Assembly (NCBI GenBank): GCA_021795275.1
Contig: JAJYPO010000127.1
Span: forward strand, 1 to 6,501
Direction: 5' to 3'
From: Nitrospirota bacterium
Lineage (GTDB): Bacteria > Nitrospirota_A > Leptospirillia > Leptospirillales > Leptospirillaceae
DNA length: 6,501 bases
Both the position numbers and the translations under genes were made by a program. A model generated the notes under the pieces. That model did not search any database, had not been told where the DNA came from, and saw nothing but the letters and a program-made list of their open reading frames with translations. Shown one piece after another: positions 1-6,377 of the stretch (within the stretch, counting starts at the first letter, position 1; the number at the start of each line of letters is the position of its first letter).

Positions 1-361
1 GGAAGCCGCCCGGCAATTTCTTCGTTGTCTTCGGGCCTACCGGAAGGGAATGCACGCCCCTCTTCCATTCGACCCGGAAGCCTCCCGGGTTTTTGTCGAC
101 ACATGGCGCTCGAATGTCGGGCCGGTGGGGAGCCCGGCATGGCGGATGGCATCCGACAAGGCCCGGGAGGTTCTGCATGCGTCCCGTGTTCCCTCCTACA
201 ATGTCCGGTCGACTTTTTTCGATCCGCGGTCGCGTTCCCCCTTCTGGGCCGCTCTGGCCTTCTCCGGCCGCGACCTTCCGGGGGAACCCCCCTTCGGTCT
301 CTGGTCCCTGCGACTTTGGGAAGCGCCTCTCGCCACTCTTTCCGAAGAGGGGACCTCCTGA
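1..361 (+). CDS. recC: RecC, exodeoxyribonuclease V gamma subunit, C-terminal end (5' partial)
   Basis: The frame is open from base 2 to the TGA at 359-361 and gives the last 119 residues of a protein that starts outside the window. RecC is the non-catalytic scaffold of RecBCD: it holds RecB and RecD, splits the DNA strands and recognises Chi. The tail has a stretch like the RecC C-terminal region: FLRCLRAYRKGMHAPLPFDP near the start of the fragment (compare the family pattern of a YRxG segment followed by PLPF), then a segment with AWRMASDKAREVL, then a DPRSRSPFWAALAF segment, and a tryptophan-rich end. This likeness is from memory of the family and is moderate alone. The position directly before recB, with a one-base TGATG overlap, makes the call strong. 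E. coli RecC has about 1,120 residues, so about nine tenths of the gene lies upstream. Unlike E. coli, no ptrA-type protease gene separates recC from recB. Confidence 0.82.
   Translation, partial: EAARQFLRCLRAYRKGMHAPLPFDPEASRVFVDTWRSNVGPVGSPAWRMASDKAREVLHASRVPSYNVRSTFFDPRSRSPFWAALAFSGRDLPGEPPFGLWSLRLWEAPLATLSEEGTS
347..353 (+). promoter_or_regulatory. Ribosome-binding site of recB
   Basis: GAGGGGA lies 7 bases before the ATG at 361, inside the last codons of recC. It decides the recB start. The frame stays open upstream to base 25 and beyond, but the roughly 112 residues that would be added are low-complexity, have no RecB character and are the shadow of the recC frame. Confidence 0.75.
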
Positions 362-3300
362 TGGCCGAAAACCCGCTTTTCGAGTTGCCGCTCTCGGGGC
401 TCCGTCTGATCGAGGCCTCCGCCGGAACCGGAAAGACGACGGCGCTGACCGTTCTTTTTCTGAGAGCCATCCTGGAGGGATTTCCGGTAGAACGGATCCT
501 CGTGGTCACCTTTACCGAATCGGCCGCAGAAGAGGTCCGGGGCCGGATCCACGACCTGCTTGTGGCCGCTCGCAGAAAGGCCCTGGGGGAGAATCCCAAA
601 GGGAAGCATGCCCCCTTTCTGGAGCGGATCCGGCCAGACCACGCGACTCCTCTCGCCCGGGCCCTCTCCGACTTCGACCGGGCCACGATGACCACCATCC
701 ATGCCTTCTGCCGCCGACTGCTCCGGGAATACGCCTTCGAATTCCAGTCGCCATTCTCTCTCGAACTCGACGAAAATCCCGGAGAGGCAAAACTTCCCGC
801 CCTGCGTGAAACATGGCGGCGACGGGTCTACCCCGAAAGGCCCGAAATCGCTCTTCTGGTCGCCTCCGTTTTTCCGGGTGGGCCGGCGGACTTTCTCTCC
901 CTTGTTTCCGATGACGCTCTGTTCCGGGAGACGGAGTGTGCGCTCTCCGGTGGTCTCGTGGAGGAGGACGCCTTCCCGGAGTTAAGGGAGGCCTATCTCC
1001 GGGACCTCGCCCTTTGTCGGGAGATCCCGGAGGACAACATGGAGAGGCTTGCCCGGCTGTGTTCCTCGGAAATCCCGGAGCAAGACGGGAAGAAGGGTAA
1101 GAAAGGGGCCAAAGGAGGCGACTTTCGCCTCCTCCTCCGCCGTCTCCGGGAGATTCAGGGAGGAAGCCCGGGTGTCCCGCCGGGGTTCAGCCCCCTGGAC
1201 GGAGCGCTTCGGGCTGGGCTGGCCCGTATTCCCCAGCCCGAAATGCGCGACTTCGCACCCCTTCTGCGTATTCTGGAGGGGACGCAGGCTCTGGCGGAGG
1301 AGTTGCGTCGCTCCCTGAAAAAAAGCCTGCTCCGCTATCTTCGCTCCGAGGATCTCGACCTGAGGGAAGGCCGGGGGAGGGAGACCTTCGACGACATGAT
1401 CCTCCGGGTCCTGGAAGGACTCCTCGCCGATGTCTCAGGGACGCTTTCCCGGAAGATCCGTGAAAGGTTCCCGGTAGCCTTCGTCGATGAATTCCAGGAT
1501 ACGGATCTGGCGCAGTTCCGCATCTTCGACCGGATCTACAGGCTCTCGCATCCTTTTTCCGAAGAGGAGGCGACCGGGACCGCCCTTTTTCTGGTGGGGG
1601 ATCCGAAACAGTCGATCTACAGCTTCAGGGGGGCCGACATTTCGGCCTATCTCGAGGCCCGCATCCGGGCCCTTACGCTCCCGGGAGGCTCGCTCCTCGG
1701 GCTTTCCGTGAACTACCGGTCCGATCGCCGTCACGTGGAGGCTCTCAACAGGCTCTTCGGCCTTGTTCCGGACCCCTTCCTGAGCGGGGACGCGATCGCA
1801 TACGAACCCGTCCATCCAAGCAGGGACGAACGCTCTGTTTTCCGGGACCCTCTGGCCGAAAGCGCGGAGATTCCCGTCCCCCTTCTGATGGCAGGAGGGG
1901 TGGAAGGCGACCGCCTCGAGGATTACGCCCGGCGCTCCGCCCGCGAAATTTCGCGGCTCCTGTCGGGGGGGCCCACCATTTCAGGGCGACCGATTCGCGC
2001 GGAGGAGATTGCCCTCCTCGTCATGAAGCATTCCCACGGCAAAATTCTCCAGGACGCCCTCGACGAGAAAGGGATCCCCTCTGTCTCCTACGGATCCGGA
2101 AGCGTTCTGGAAACGGAGGAGGCCTTCGATCTCGAGATGCTTCTTCTGGCGCTCGCCTCTCCGGAGAACCGCCGTCAGGCCCGTATGGTTCTCGCCTCCC
2201 GTTTTTTCGGAATGACGGCGGCCGAGCTTCGGGTCCTCGAAGAGGCCCCGGACCTCTGGAACCGCCGCGTCGACCCGTTTTTCGAAGCCGCACGCCGATG
2301 GGAGAGCCGGGGGGCGATGGGAACCCTCAGAACCTTCTTTCTCGATCACGGAATCTTTTCGAGACTGCTCTCCCAGCCGGGAGGGAAACGGCGCGTCACC
2401 CATCTTCTCCACCTTTTCGAGATTCTGGAGGCGCAGGGCCGGGACCGCCCCCCGCTCCTTCTTCTTGTGGACCGATACCTTTCGGCGCGCCGGGAGGCTC
2501 CCGGTAAAAAGGAGGACGGAAATGCCCCGCGCCTCGAGACCTGCGATGGCCGTGTCCGGATCCTGACACTCCACAAGGCCAAGGGACTGGAGTTTCCGGT
2601 GGTGATTCTCCCTTTCGGCCTTCCGGGCCGCCAGGGACTGGATGAGGGAGAGGAGGCTTCGGGAGAGCTGGCGGAAGAAATGCGCCTGCTTTACGTTGCC
2701 CTGACGAGGGCCGTTCATCGGACTGTCCTGATGGTTCCCGCCCGGACCTCCCGTCAGTCGGCAGTGGGCCACCTTTTCGGTCTGGGGCCGGGTCTCCGCA
2801 AAGGGAAGTCGGCCTTCCAGGGCGTCGTCCTTCAGATCGACCGCCTTGTCCGGGAGAATCCCGACCTCTTTGCCCTTCTCCCGGATGGCCCCGCCCCGCT
2901 GACTCCGGTCCGGCAACCTTCGGAGAGAGAGTCAGTGCTCGCGGCCCCCCCGCAATTTCCCTCCATTGCACCGGCGAAAAGGACGGAGAGTTTTTCCTCT
3001 CTGGTACGATCCTCCCTGGGGATTTTCGAGGAAAAGGAGGGAGAGCCTCGGGCTTCCGACGAGGGACGCTCGGAGCCGGAAGGGGAGGGGGAGGGGGCGG
3101 GGGAGGCGCCCCTTCCCGCCGGACCGCTCTTCGGCTCCTATTTTCACCGGATCATGGAACGGCTTGCCAGGGACGAAGCCTCTTTTGACGGACCCCCGGG
3201 AGAGATTCCCGAAGGGCTTCTCGAGAGGGCTCTCGACGATCTCGACCTTGCGAAGGACCCCTCCTGCCAGCGCTGGCCCTCGGCGGTCCGCCCGCTGGTC

Positions 3301-3852
3301 GAGCGGACCCTTTCGGCCGCTCTGGGGGAAAGGGCGGAAGGGGCTTTGACGGAAGAAGGGGACTTCATGACACTGGGGAGGATCCTGCGGGGGGAGCGTA
3401 CGGTTGAGCAAGAATTTCTTCTTCCGGTTCGGGGCCTTGTGGCCGAACGACTTCAGGCGTGTCTTATGCCCGATGGCCCGAAACTCTTCTTCGAACCCTT
3501 ATCGGGATCACTGAAGGGATTCATCGATCTTGTCTTCCGGTATCGCGGCCGCTACTACCTCCTGGACTACAAGACCAACCTCCTTTCGGGAGTCTCTCCC
3601 TATGCCGGTGCGAGCCTGGCTCGTACGATGGCTGATCACCGTTACGATTTCCAGGGCTATCTCTACATTCTGGCCCTCCATCGGCTCCTTTCATTTTGCC
3701 ATCCGGGATACGACTACGAGCGGGACTTCGGAGGGGCGCTGTTCCTTTTCGTCCGGGGTGTTGGATTTACCGGCGAGGGGATTCATCGGCTTCGCCCCAC
3801 GATCTCCGAGCTCGCCTCCTTCGATCGTCTTCTGTCGGGAGACAGACCATGA
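361..3852 (+). CDS. recB: RecB, exodeoxyribonuclease V beta subunit (3'-5' helicase and nuclease)
   Basis: This 1163-residue protein (E. coli RecB has 1180) is the motor and only nuclease of RecBCD: a cytoplasmic SF1A 3'-5' helicase that degrades DNA from a double-strand end and, after Chi, loads RecA. Visible motifs in order: Walker A ASAGTGKT (19-26); motif Ia VVTFTESAAEEVRGRI (from 48); Walker B DEFQDTD (376-382); motif III GDPKQSIY (413-420); motif IV NYRS (451-454); motif V TLHKAKGLEFP (736-746); motif VI EEMRLLYVALTRA (about 772-784). A charged, Gly/Glu-rich linker at about 890-920 joins the helicase to the C-terminal nuclease. The nuclease keeps H929 (FGSYFHRI), D1056 (LKGFIDLVF), D1069 and K1071 (LLDYKTN), and the Q1098-x3-Y1102 motif (YDFQGYLY). 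The two metal-binding Asp are 13 residues apart, as in E. coli (D1067, D1080). A Lys/Gly-rich insertion lies at about 243-253. The ATG overlaps the recC stop by one base; the stop overlaps the recD start. Confidence 0.97.
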   Translation: MAENPLFELPLSGLRLIEASAGTGKTTALTVLFLRAILEGFPVERILVVTFTESAAEEVRGRIHDLLVAARRKALGENPKGKHAPFLERIRPDHATPLARALSDFDRATMTTIHAFCRRLLREYAFEFQSPFSLELDENPGEAKLPALRETWRRRVYPERPEIALLVASVFPGGPADFLSLVSDDALFRETECALSGGLVEEDAFPELREAYLRDLALCREIPEDNMERLARLCSSEIPEQDGKKGKKGAKGGDFRLLLRRLREIQGGSPGVPPGFSPLDGALRAGLARIPQPEMRDFAPLLRILEGTQALAEELRRSLKKSLLRYLRSEDLDLREGRGRETFDDMILRVLEGLLADVSGTLSRKIRERFPVAFVDEFQDTDLAQFRIFDRIYRLSHPFSEEEATGTALFLVGDPKQSIYSFRGADISAYLEARIRALTLPGGSLLGLSVNYRSDRRHVEALNRLFGLVPDPFLSGDAIAYEPVHPSRDERSVFRDPLAESAEIPVPLLMAGGVEGDRLEDYARRSAREISRLLSGGPTISGRPIRAEEIALLVMKHSHGKILQDALDEKGIPSVSYGSGSVLETEEAFDLEMLLLALASPENRRQARMVLASRFFGMTAAELRVLEEAPDLWNRRVDPFFEAARRWESRGAMGTLRTFFLDHGIFSRLLSQPGGKRRVTHLLHLFEILEAQGRDRPPLLLLVDRYLSARREAPGKKEDGNAPRLETCDGRVRILTLHKAKGLEFPVVILPFGLPGRQGLDEGEEASGELAEEMRLLYVALTRAVHRTVLMVPARTSRQSAVGHLFGLGPGLRKGKSAFQGVVLQIDRLVRENPDLFALLPDGPAPLTPVRQPSERESVLAAPPQFPSIAPAKRTESFSSLVRSSLGIFEEKEGEPRASDEGRSEPEGEGEGAGEAPLPAGPLFGSYFHRIMERLARDEASFDGPPGEIPEGLLERALDDLDLAKDPSCQRWPSAVRPLVERTLSAALGERAEGALTEEGDFMTLGRILRGERTVEQEFLLPVRGLVAERLQACLMPDGPKLFFEPLSGSLKGFIDLVFRYRGRYYLLDYKTNLLSGVSPYAGASLARTMADHRYDFQGYLYILALHRLLSFCHPGYDYERDFGGALFLFVRGVGFTGEGIHRLRPTISELASFDRLLSGDRP
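3079..3106 (+). other. G-quadruplex-type G-tract inside recB
   Basis: Four long runs separated by single bases are seen: G4 at 3082-3085, A, G5 at 3087-3091, A, G5 at 3093-3097, C, G5 at 3099-3103, followed by AGG. This fits the strictest intramolecular G-quadruplex pattern with one-base loops, on the coding strand and therefore also in the mRNA. It encodes the Glu/Gly repeats of the flexible linker between the RecB helicase and nuclease domains (about residues 907-916), where amino-acid constraint is low. Whether it folds or has any role is inference. Confidence 0.7.
3837..3841 (+). promoter_or_regulatory. Ribosome-binding site of recD
   Basis: GGGAG lies 7 bases before the ATG at 3849 and within the last codons of recB. 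Together with the ATGA stop/start overlap it fixes the recD start and supports translational coupling. The frame continues open upstream to 3696, but those 51 codons overlap the recB nuclease domain and resemble no RecD sequence. Confidence 0.72.
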
Positions 3853-5582
3853 GCGACGCCGTCCTTTTCCCGCTCATTCCTGAGCCCTGCCGTGGCTGGT
3901 TTTCGAAAGCCCGTGAAAAGGGACTCCTCGAGGATGTCGACCGGGCCCTGGCTGCGACCCTCGTTGGCCTTTCGGACCCTCTCCCATGGGAGGTCCTGGC
4001 TGTCTATGCCGTTGCGGCCGCTCTGACCAGTGCCGCCTCCCGGGAAGGCCATACCCTCCTCGACCTGAATGCCTCCCCTGACTCTCCCTATTTCGAGGAA
4101 CTCCCCGACCTGTTGCCGGCCCCCTCGTTCTGGCCCGGCCTTCTCGCGGATGTGGCCGGAATCCCGGACCGGCCTGGCCCGATCATTCTCGACCGGGGCG
4201 GCCTTTACCTTTACCGCCACTATCGTGCTGAGATCAGGGTGGCCGACCTCCTTGGACGTCGACTTCTTTTCGACCGCGAAAACGGCGGAGCCTCTCCGGA
4301 GGTGAAGTGGGACATTCTGGACAGTCTTTTTCCCCTTCAGGGGGCCCCGTCGGATCCCGCCAATGCCGGGCGTGCTGCCGCCTCGGCATCCCTGTCGCGT
4401 TCTCTTCTTCTCCTGACGGGGGGGCCGGGGACCGGAAAAACATGGACGGCCGCCCGCATCCTGGCCCTTCATCGAATTCTCTCTCCCTCCGCCCGCATCG
4501 TCGCGGCGGCCCCGACCGGAAAGGCGGCCGCGCGGATGTCGGAGGCCCTGTCAGCCATGGAATTCCCAGGCCCCCCGCTGCCGACCATGACCCTGCACCG
4601 CCTGCTCGGAGCGGGGAGGCAGGGTTTTGCCCGGGGCCCGGGGAATCTCCTCGACTGGGACCTTGTCCTGGTGGACGAGCTGTCGATGGTCGATCTTCCC
4701 CTCATGGACCGCCTTCTGGTCTCCCTCCCCGAGCGTTCCCGCCTCATCCTGACGGGGGATCGCAACCAGCTGGCCTCTGTCGGGACGGGCTCGGTCATGG
4801 GGGATCTCTGCGGGGCTCTTGAGCGGGGGGGGCGAACGGCAAAGGATGCCGGGGCCCTGACGGTTCTGACCCACAACTTCCGCCAGTCGGCCTCCCCGGG
4901 CCTCCGGTCCTTTGCCCAGGCCATTGCCTCCGGAAATTCCCGCAGGGCAGTTGACGAGCTCTGTGCGGGAGCTTCGGGTCTCTCCTTCCTTCCCGCGGAG
5001 CCGGGGTCCCGACTCCCGCTTGAGATCCTGCGGGAGGGATGGGACGGGCTTTCGCGCATGCCGCCTCCCTCGGGCGGCCCCCTTCCGATGGATTCCTTCA
5101 TGGCTCTGACGGCCCTTCGTGAGGGGCCTGCCGGGAGCCGGACGGTCAACCGGGCGGTCCAGGGGATTTTTCGCCATGATCCCTCCGGGGTTTTGGGTTC
5201 CGCCCCGGTGATCGTTCTCGAGAACAGCTACGACACGGGCCTCATGAACGGGGATCTGGGGATTCTTTCCGGGTCCCGCCTTTTCGTCGGCAAGGAGCGC
5301 GGACTTGTGATCCTTCCGGAACGCCTCGCTCCCGATTGGGAGTTTTCCTATGCCCTGACCGTCCACAAGAGTCAGGGATCTGAATTCGACCATGTGCTTC
5401 TTCTGATCGGCGCGGTCGATCATCCACTCCTCACCCGCTCTCTTCTCTATACCGCGGCCACCCGCGCCCGCTTCCGTCTGACCGTATGGGGATCTCTCCC
5501 ACTCCTGGAGCGGATGATCCGGAGGCAGTCATGGCGAACCTCAGCTTTGTCCGACCGCCTCTCAGCCCTTTTGAGCCCGTGA
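3849..5582 (+). CDS. recD: RecD, exodeoxyribonuclease V alpha subunit (5'-3' helicase)
   Basis: This 577-residue protein (E. coli RecD has 608) is the SF1B 5'-3' motor of RecBCD. It moves along the strand opposite to RecB and controls nuclease activity and RecA loading. Motifs in order: Walker A GGPGTGKT (191-198, K197); motif Ia AAPTGKAAARM (220-230); TLHRLLG just after it; Walker B VDELSMVDLP (from 275; D276, E277), where E. coli has DEAS; motif III TGDRNQLASV (from 302); motif IV HNFRQ (N343-Q346); motif V TVHKSQGSEFDH (504-515), nearly identical to E. coli; motif VI YTAATRAR (534-541). The N-terminal 180 or so residues lack helicase motifs and correspond to the part that docks on RecC. 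The length, and the place right after recB, separate it from the longer stand-alone RecD2/RecD-like helicases. The ATG overlaps the recB stop (ATGA). Two long G runs lie in the coding sequence (4418-4424 in the Walker A codons, and 4825-4832). Confidence 0.97.
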   Translation: MSDAVLFPLIPEPCRGWFSKAREKGLLEDVDRALAATLVGLSDPLPWEVLAVYAVAAALTSAASREGHTLLDLNASPDSPYFEELPDLLPAPSFWPGLLADVAGIPDRPGPIILDRGGLYLYRHYRAEIRVADLLGRRLLFDRENGGASPEVKWDILDSLFPLQGAPSDPANAGRAAASASLSRSLLLLTGGPGTGKTWTAARILALHRILSPSARIVAAAPTGKAAARMSEALSAMEFPGPPLPTMTLHRLLGAGRQGFARGPGNLLDWDLVLVDELSMVDLPLMDRLLVSLPERSRLILTGDRNQLASVGTGSVMGDLCGALERGGRTAKDAGALTVLTHNFRQSASPGLRSFAQAIASGNSRRAVDELCAGASGLSFLPAEPGSRLPLEILREGWDGLSRMPPPSGGPLPMDSFMALTALREGPAGSRTVNRAVQGIFRHDPSGVLGSAPVIVLENSYDTGLMNGDLGILSGSRLFVGKERGLVILPERLAPDWEFSYALTVHKSQGSEFDHVLLLIGAVDHPLLTRSLLYTAATRARFRLTVWGSLPLLERMIRRQSWRTSALSDRLSALLSP

Positions 5583-5734
5583 TGATTCCTTCCGGCGAAC
5601 CTCCGGATTCCAAATCGGGCCATCATCGTTATTGCGGGAATGACTCCGTCAACGTCCAGAACCTCTGACAGACTTCTTTTGCATCTTGTCAGCCCAATGA
5701 ACCGGGCTATCCCTTGAAGCGGCCGGAGAAGCTT

Positions 5735-5753
5735 CCTCGGGCGGCTTCCGAGG
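5735..5753. repeat. Short G+C-rich hairpin
   Basis: CCTCGG (5735-5740) and CCGAGG (5748-5753) form a 6-bp perfect stem with a 7-base loop. An outer GGAG (5725-5728) could pair with CTCC (5755-5758). The following bases are G+C-rich rather than T-rich, so it is not called a terminator. Confidence 0.35.
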
Positions 5754-5905
5754 GCTCCTGTTCCCGTGCTCCCTGCAGAAAGCGGGTGGCATGATCGGGA
5801 CGTTTCCTGTCTGTAAAGTGTTAAGTATTTGTGTAGGAAATGAATTTATAATTTTTCCATTTTTTAGGGATCGTCAGCTTCAAGTTTGTCGTCGATTGGT
5901 CCGAT

Positions 5906-5928
5906 GAAGAAGGTGCGGCCCCTTCTTC
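5906..5928. repeat. Perfect 8-bp hairpin, function unknown
   Basis: GAAGAAGG (5906-5913) and CCTTCTTC (5921-5928) are perfect inverted repeats around the 7-base loop TGCGGCC, extendable by one G-U pair. It is the strongest stem between recD and the next gene. Neither strand has a T-run after it. It could be a transcript-end structure, part of a small RNA, or chance. Confidence 0.4.
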
Positions 5929-5960
5929 GCCCTGATCCGCCCGGAAGCCCGCCGTAAGCC

Positions 5961-6098
5961 TCCCAAAACCAAAAACAAAAATATATTCCATACTGATAGG
6001 CTATTTTTTAATTTAAAATCAAAAATACTTTGTTTACAATAACTAATAATTATTATAATACAAATATTTTGTTTATTGTAAATATTTTAATTATATAT
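5961..6098. other. Extremely A+T-rich island upstream of the ribbon-helix-helix gene
   Basis: The bases 6001-6100 contain only 9 G or C, against well over half G+C in the recCBD genes. The island holds A- and T-tracts, a 12-bp palindrome, a 10-bp inverted repeat and a repeated AAATATTTT (6062-6070 and 6080-6088). The part from 6080 to 6098, directly upstream of the -35 box, has the A-tract/T-tract form of an UP element (binding site for the RNA polymerase alpha subunit). Such sequence also commonly attracts H-NS-type silencers and melts easily; which of these applies cannot be told here. No gene is seen in it. Confidence 0.65.
6033..6082. repeat. Nested inverted repeats in the A+T-rich island
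   Basis: TTTACAATAA (6033-6042) and TTATTGTAAA (6073-6082) are a perfect 10-bp inverted repeat 30 bases apart. Between them lie the perfect palindrome TAATAATTATTA (6044-6055) and a smaller repeat, ACAAA/TTTGT (6060-6064 and 6068-6072). TTTGTTTA also occurs twice in direct orientation (6029-6036 and 6068-6075). A+T-only repeats arise easily by chance in such sequence; the 10-bp pair, which includes a C and a G, is the least likely to be chance. Confidence 0.5.
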
Positions 6099-6126
6099 TT
6101 GACAAGCACCATATTAGTGTTAGAAT
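6099..6126 (+). promoter_or_regulatory. Sigma70-type promoter of the ribbon-helix-helix gene
   Basis: A perfect -35 box TTGACA (6099-6104) is followed after 16 bases by TAGAAT (6121-6126), a 5-of-6 match to the -10 consensus. A+T-rich sequence like an UP element lies directly upstream. Transcription normally starts about 7 bases after the -10 box, which falls on or next to the A of the ATG at 6133, so the message is predicted to have no leader. Confidence 0.75.
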
Positions 6127-6133
6127 GACACTA
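6115..6133. promoter_or_regulatory. Candidate operator (inverted repeat over the -10 box and start codon)
   Basis: TAGTGT (6115-6120) and ACACTA (6128-6133) are perfect 6-bp inverted repeats separated by 7 bases that contain the whole -10 box. A dimeric protein bound here would block RNA polymerase. The next gene encodes an Arc-like DNA-binding protein, so autorepression is the simplest reading. Arc-family operators are also short two-fold symmetric sites. That this protein binds here is inferred. Confidence 0.55.
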
Positions 6134-6318
6134 TGAAAAGGATGACGCTGCGCATGAATGAAGCGCTATACAGAATCATAAAGGAACGGGCCACACGGGA
6201 GCACCGTTCGATTCACGCGGAGATTCTTGTCGTCCTTGAACGCTTCTTCGGCGGGGCCAGGGGAGCGGAGCTGGTCATGGAAGAAAAAGAAGAGAGATCC
6301 TCGCCGAGGGATCGCTGA
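6133..6318 (+). CDS. Arc-like ribbon-helix-helix DNA-binding protein
   Basis: This 61-residue basic protein fits the Arc/MetJ ribbon-helix-helix fold, which binds DNA as paired dimers through a short beta-strand. It aligns with phage P22 Arc without gaps at an offset of six residues: KRMTLRMNEAL (2-12) matches the Arc strand and the start of helix A, and RSIHAEI (25-31) matches RSVNSEI of Arc at the A-B turn. R3, T5 and R7 take the place of the Arc DNA-contact residues Q9, N11 and R13. The tail after residue 44 is charged and probably disordered. Start choice: the ATG at 6133 has no Shine-Dalgarno, but a start at M4 (6142) would lose R3 and has AAAAGG directly against it with no spacing, so the leaderless ATG is preferred. 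Codons such as ATA, AGA and AGG are used here and fit a foreign origin. Likely role: repressor of its own promoter and perhaps of the next gene. It could also be the antitoxin of a toxin-antitoxin pair. Confidence 0.82.
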   Translation: MKRMTLRMNEALYRIIKERATREHRSIHAEILVVLERFFGGARGAELVMEEKEERSSPRDR

Positions 6319-6326
6319 TCGGGAGA

Positions 6327-6342
6327 TCCGGCGGAGGCCGGA
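6327..6342. repeat. Small hairpin between the last two genes
   Basis: TCCGG (6327-6331) and CCGGA (6338-6342) form a 5-bp stem with a 6-base loop just after the regulator's stop. It is followed by ATTATAAA rather than a T-run, so at best a weak attenuator. The gap of 59 bases to the next start leaves co-transcription likely, although TATAAA at 6345-6350 could serve as a -10 box without a recognisable -35. Confidence 0.25.
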
Positions 6343-6363
6343 ATTATAAACGGGTTGCATACT

Positions 6364-6370
6364 GAAAGGA
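6364..6370 (+). promoter_or_regulatory. Ribosome-binding site of the last gene
   Basis: GAAAGGA lies 7 bases before the ATG at 6378, a good Shine-Dalgarno match and spacing. This contrasts with the preceding gene, which has none. Confidence 0.7.
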
Positions 6371-6377
6371 TTCCAAG

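Larger units (their letters stand above)
5583..5960. other. Intergenic region after recD, no gene found
   Basis: No open frame here has both a plausible start and protein-like composition on either strand, and no tRNA or other known RNA is recognised. It is G+C-rich to about 5810, has an A+T-rich patch at about 5811-5866, and is G+C-rich again to about 5955. It holds several short inverted repeats (5591-5607, 5665-5692, 5735-5753, 5906-5928). None is followed by a T-run, so the end of the recCBD transcript is not marked by an evident intrinsic terminator; Rho-dependent ending is one possibility. Confidence 0.6.

Noticed and set aside
25..360. N-terminal extension of the recB frame by about 112 residues
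   Set aside because: The frame is open only because of high G+C. The added residues are not RecB-like and overlap the genuine recC end; the ATG at 361 has a good Shine-Dalgarno and a TGATG overlap with recC.
1981..2916. Long open frame on the minus strand within recB (and others within recD)
   Set aside because: These are antisense shadows of G+C-rich conserved genes, with basic low-complexity translations and no recognisable domain.
3696..3848. Upstream start for recD
   Set aside because: It would overlap the conserved recB nuclease motifs by 150 bases. The ATGA overlap at 3849 with GGGAG upstream is far more likely.
5591..5607. TCCGG/CCGGA hairpin just after the recD stop as a terminator
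   Set aside because: Only a 5-bp stem, and no T-run follows on either strand.
5817..5823. AGTGTTA, shared with the candidate operator half-site at 6116-6122
   Set aside because: A single 7-base match without the second half is easily due to chance.
5847..5852. Perfect -10 box TATAAT
   Set aside because: No acceptable -35 box at 16-18 bases and no TG extension. In A+T-rich sequence this hexamer is expected by chance.
5836..5865. GGAAA/TTTCC stem followed by a run of six T, as an intrinsic terminator
   Set aside because: The stem is only 5 bp with a long A+T loop, too weak for a convincing terminator, and it lies about 250 bases after recD.
5852..5935. Short protein-like frame (reads ...GIVSFKFVVDWSDEE...) ending in a TGA
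   Set aside because: It has no ATG, GTG or TTG start after the preceding stop and no ribosome-binding site. It could be a gene remnant but nothing supports that.
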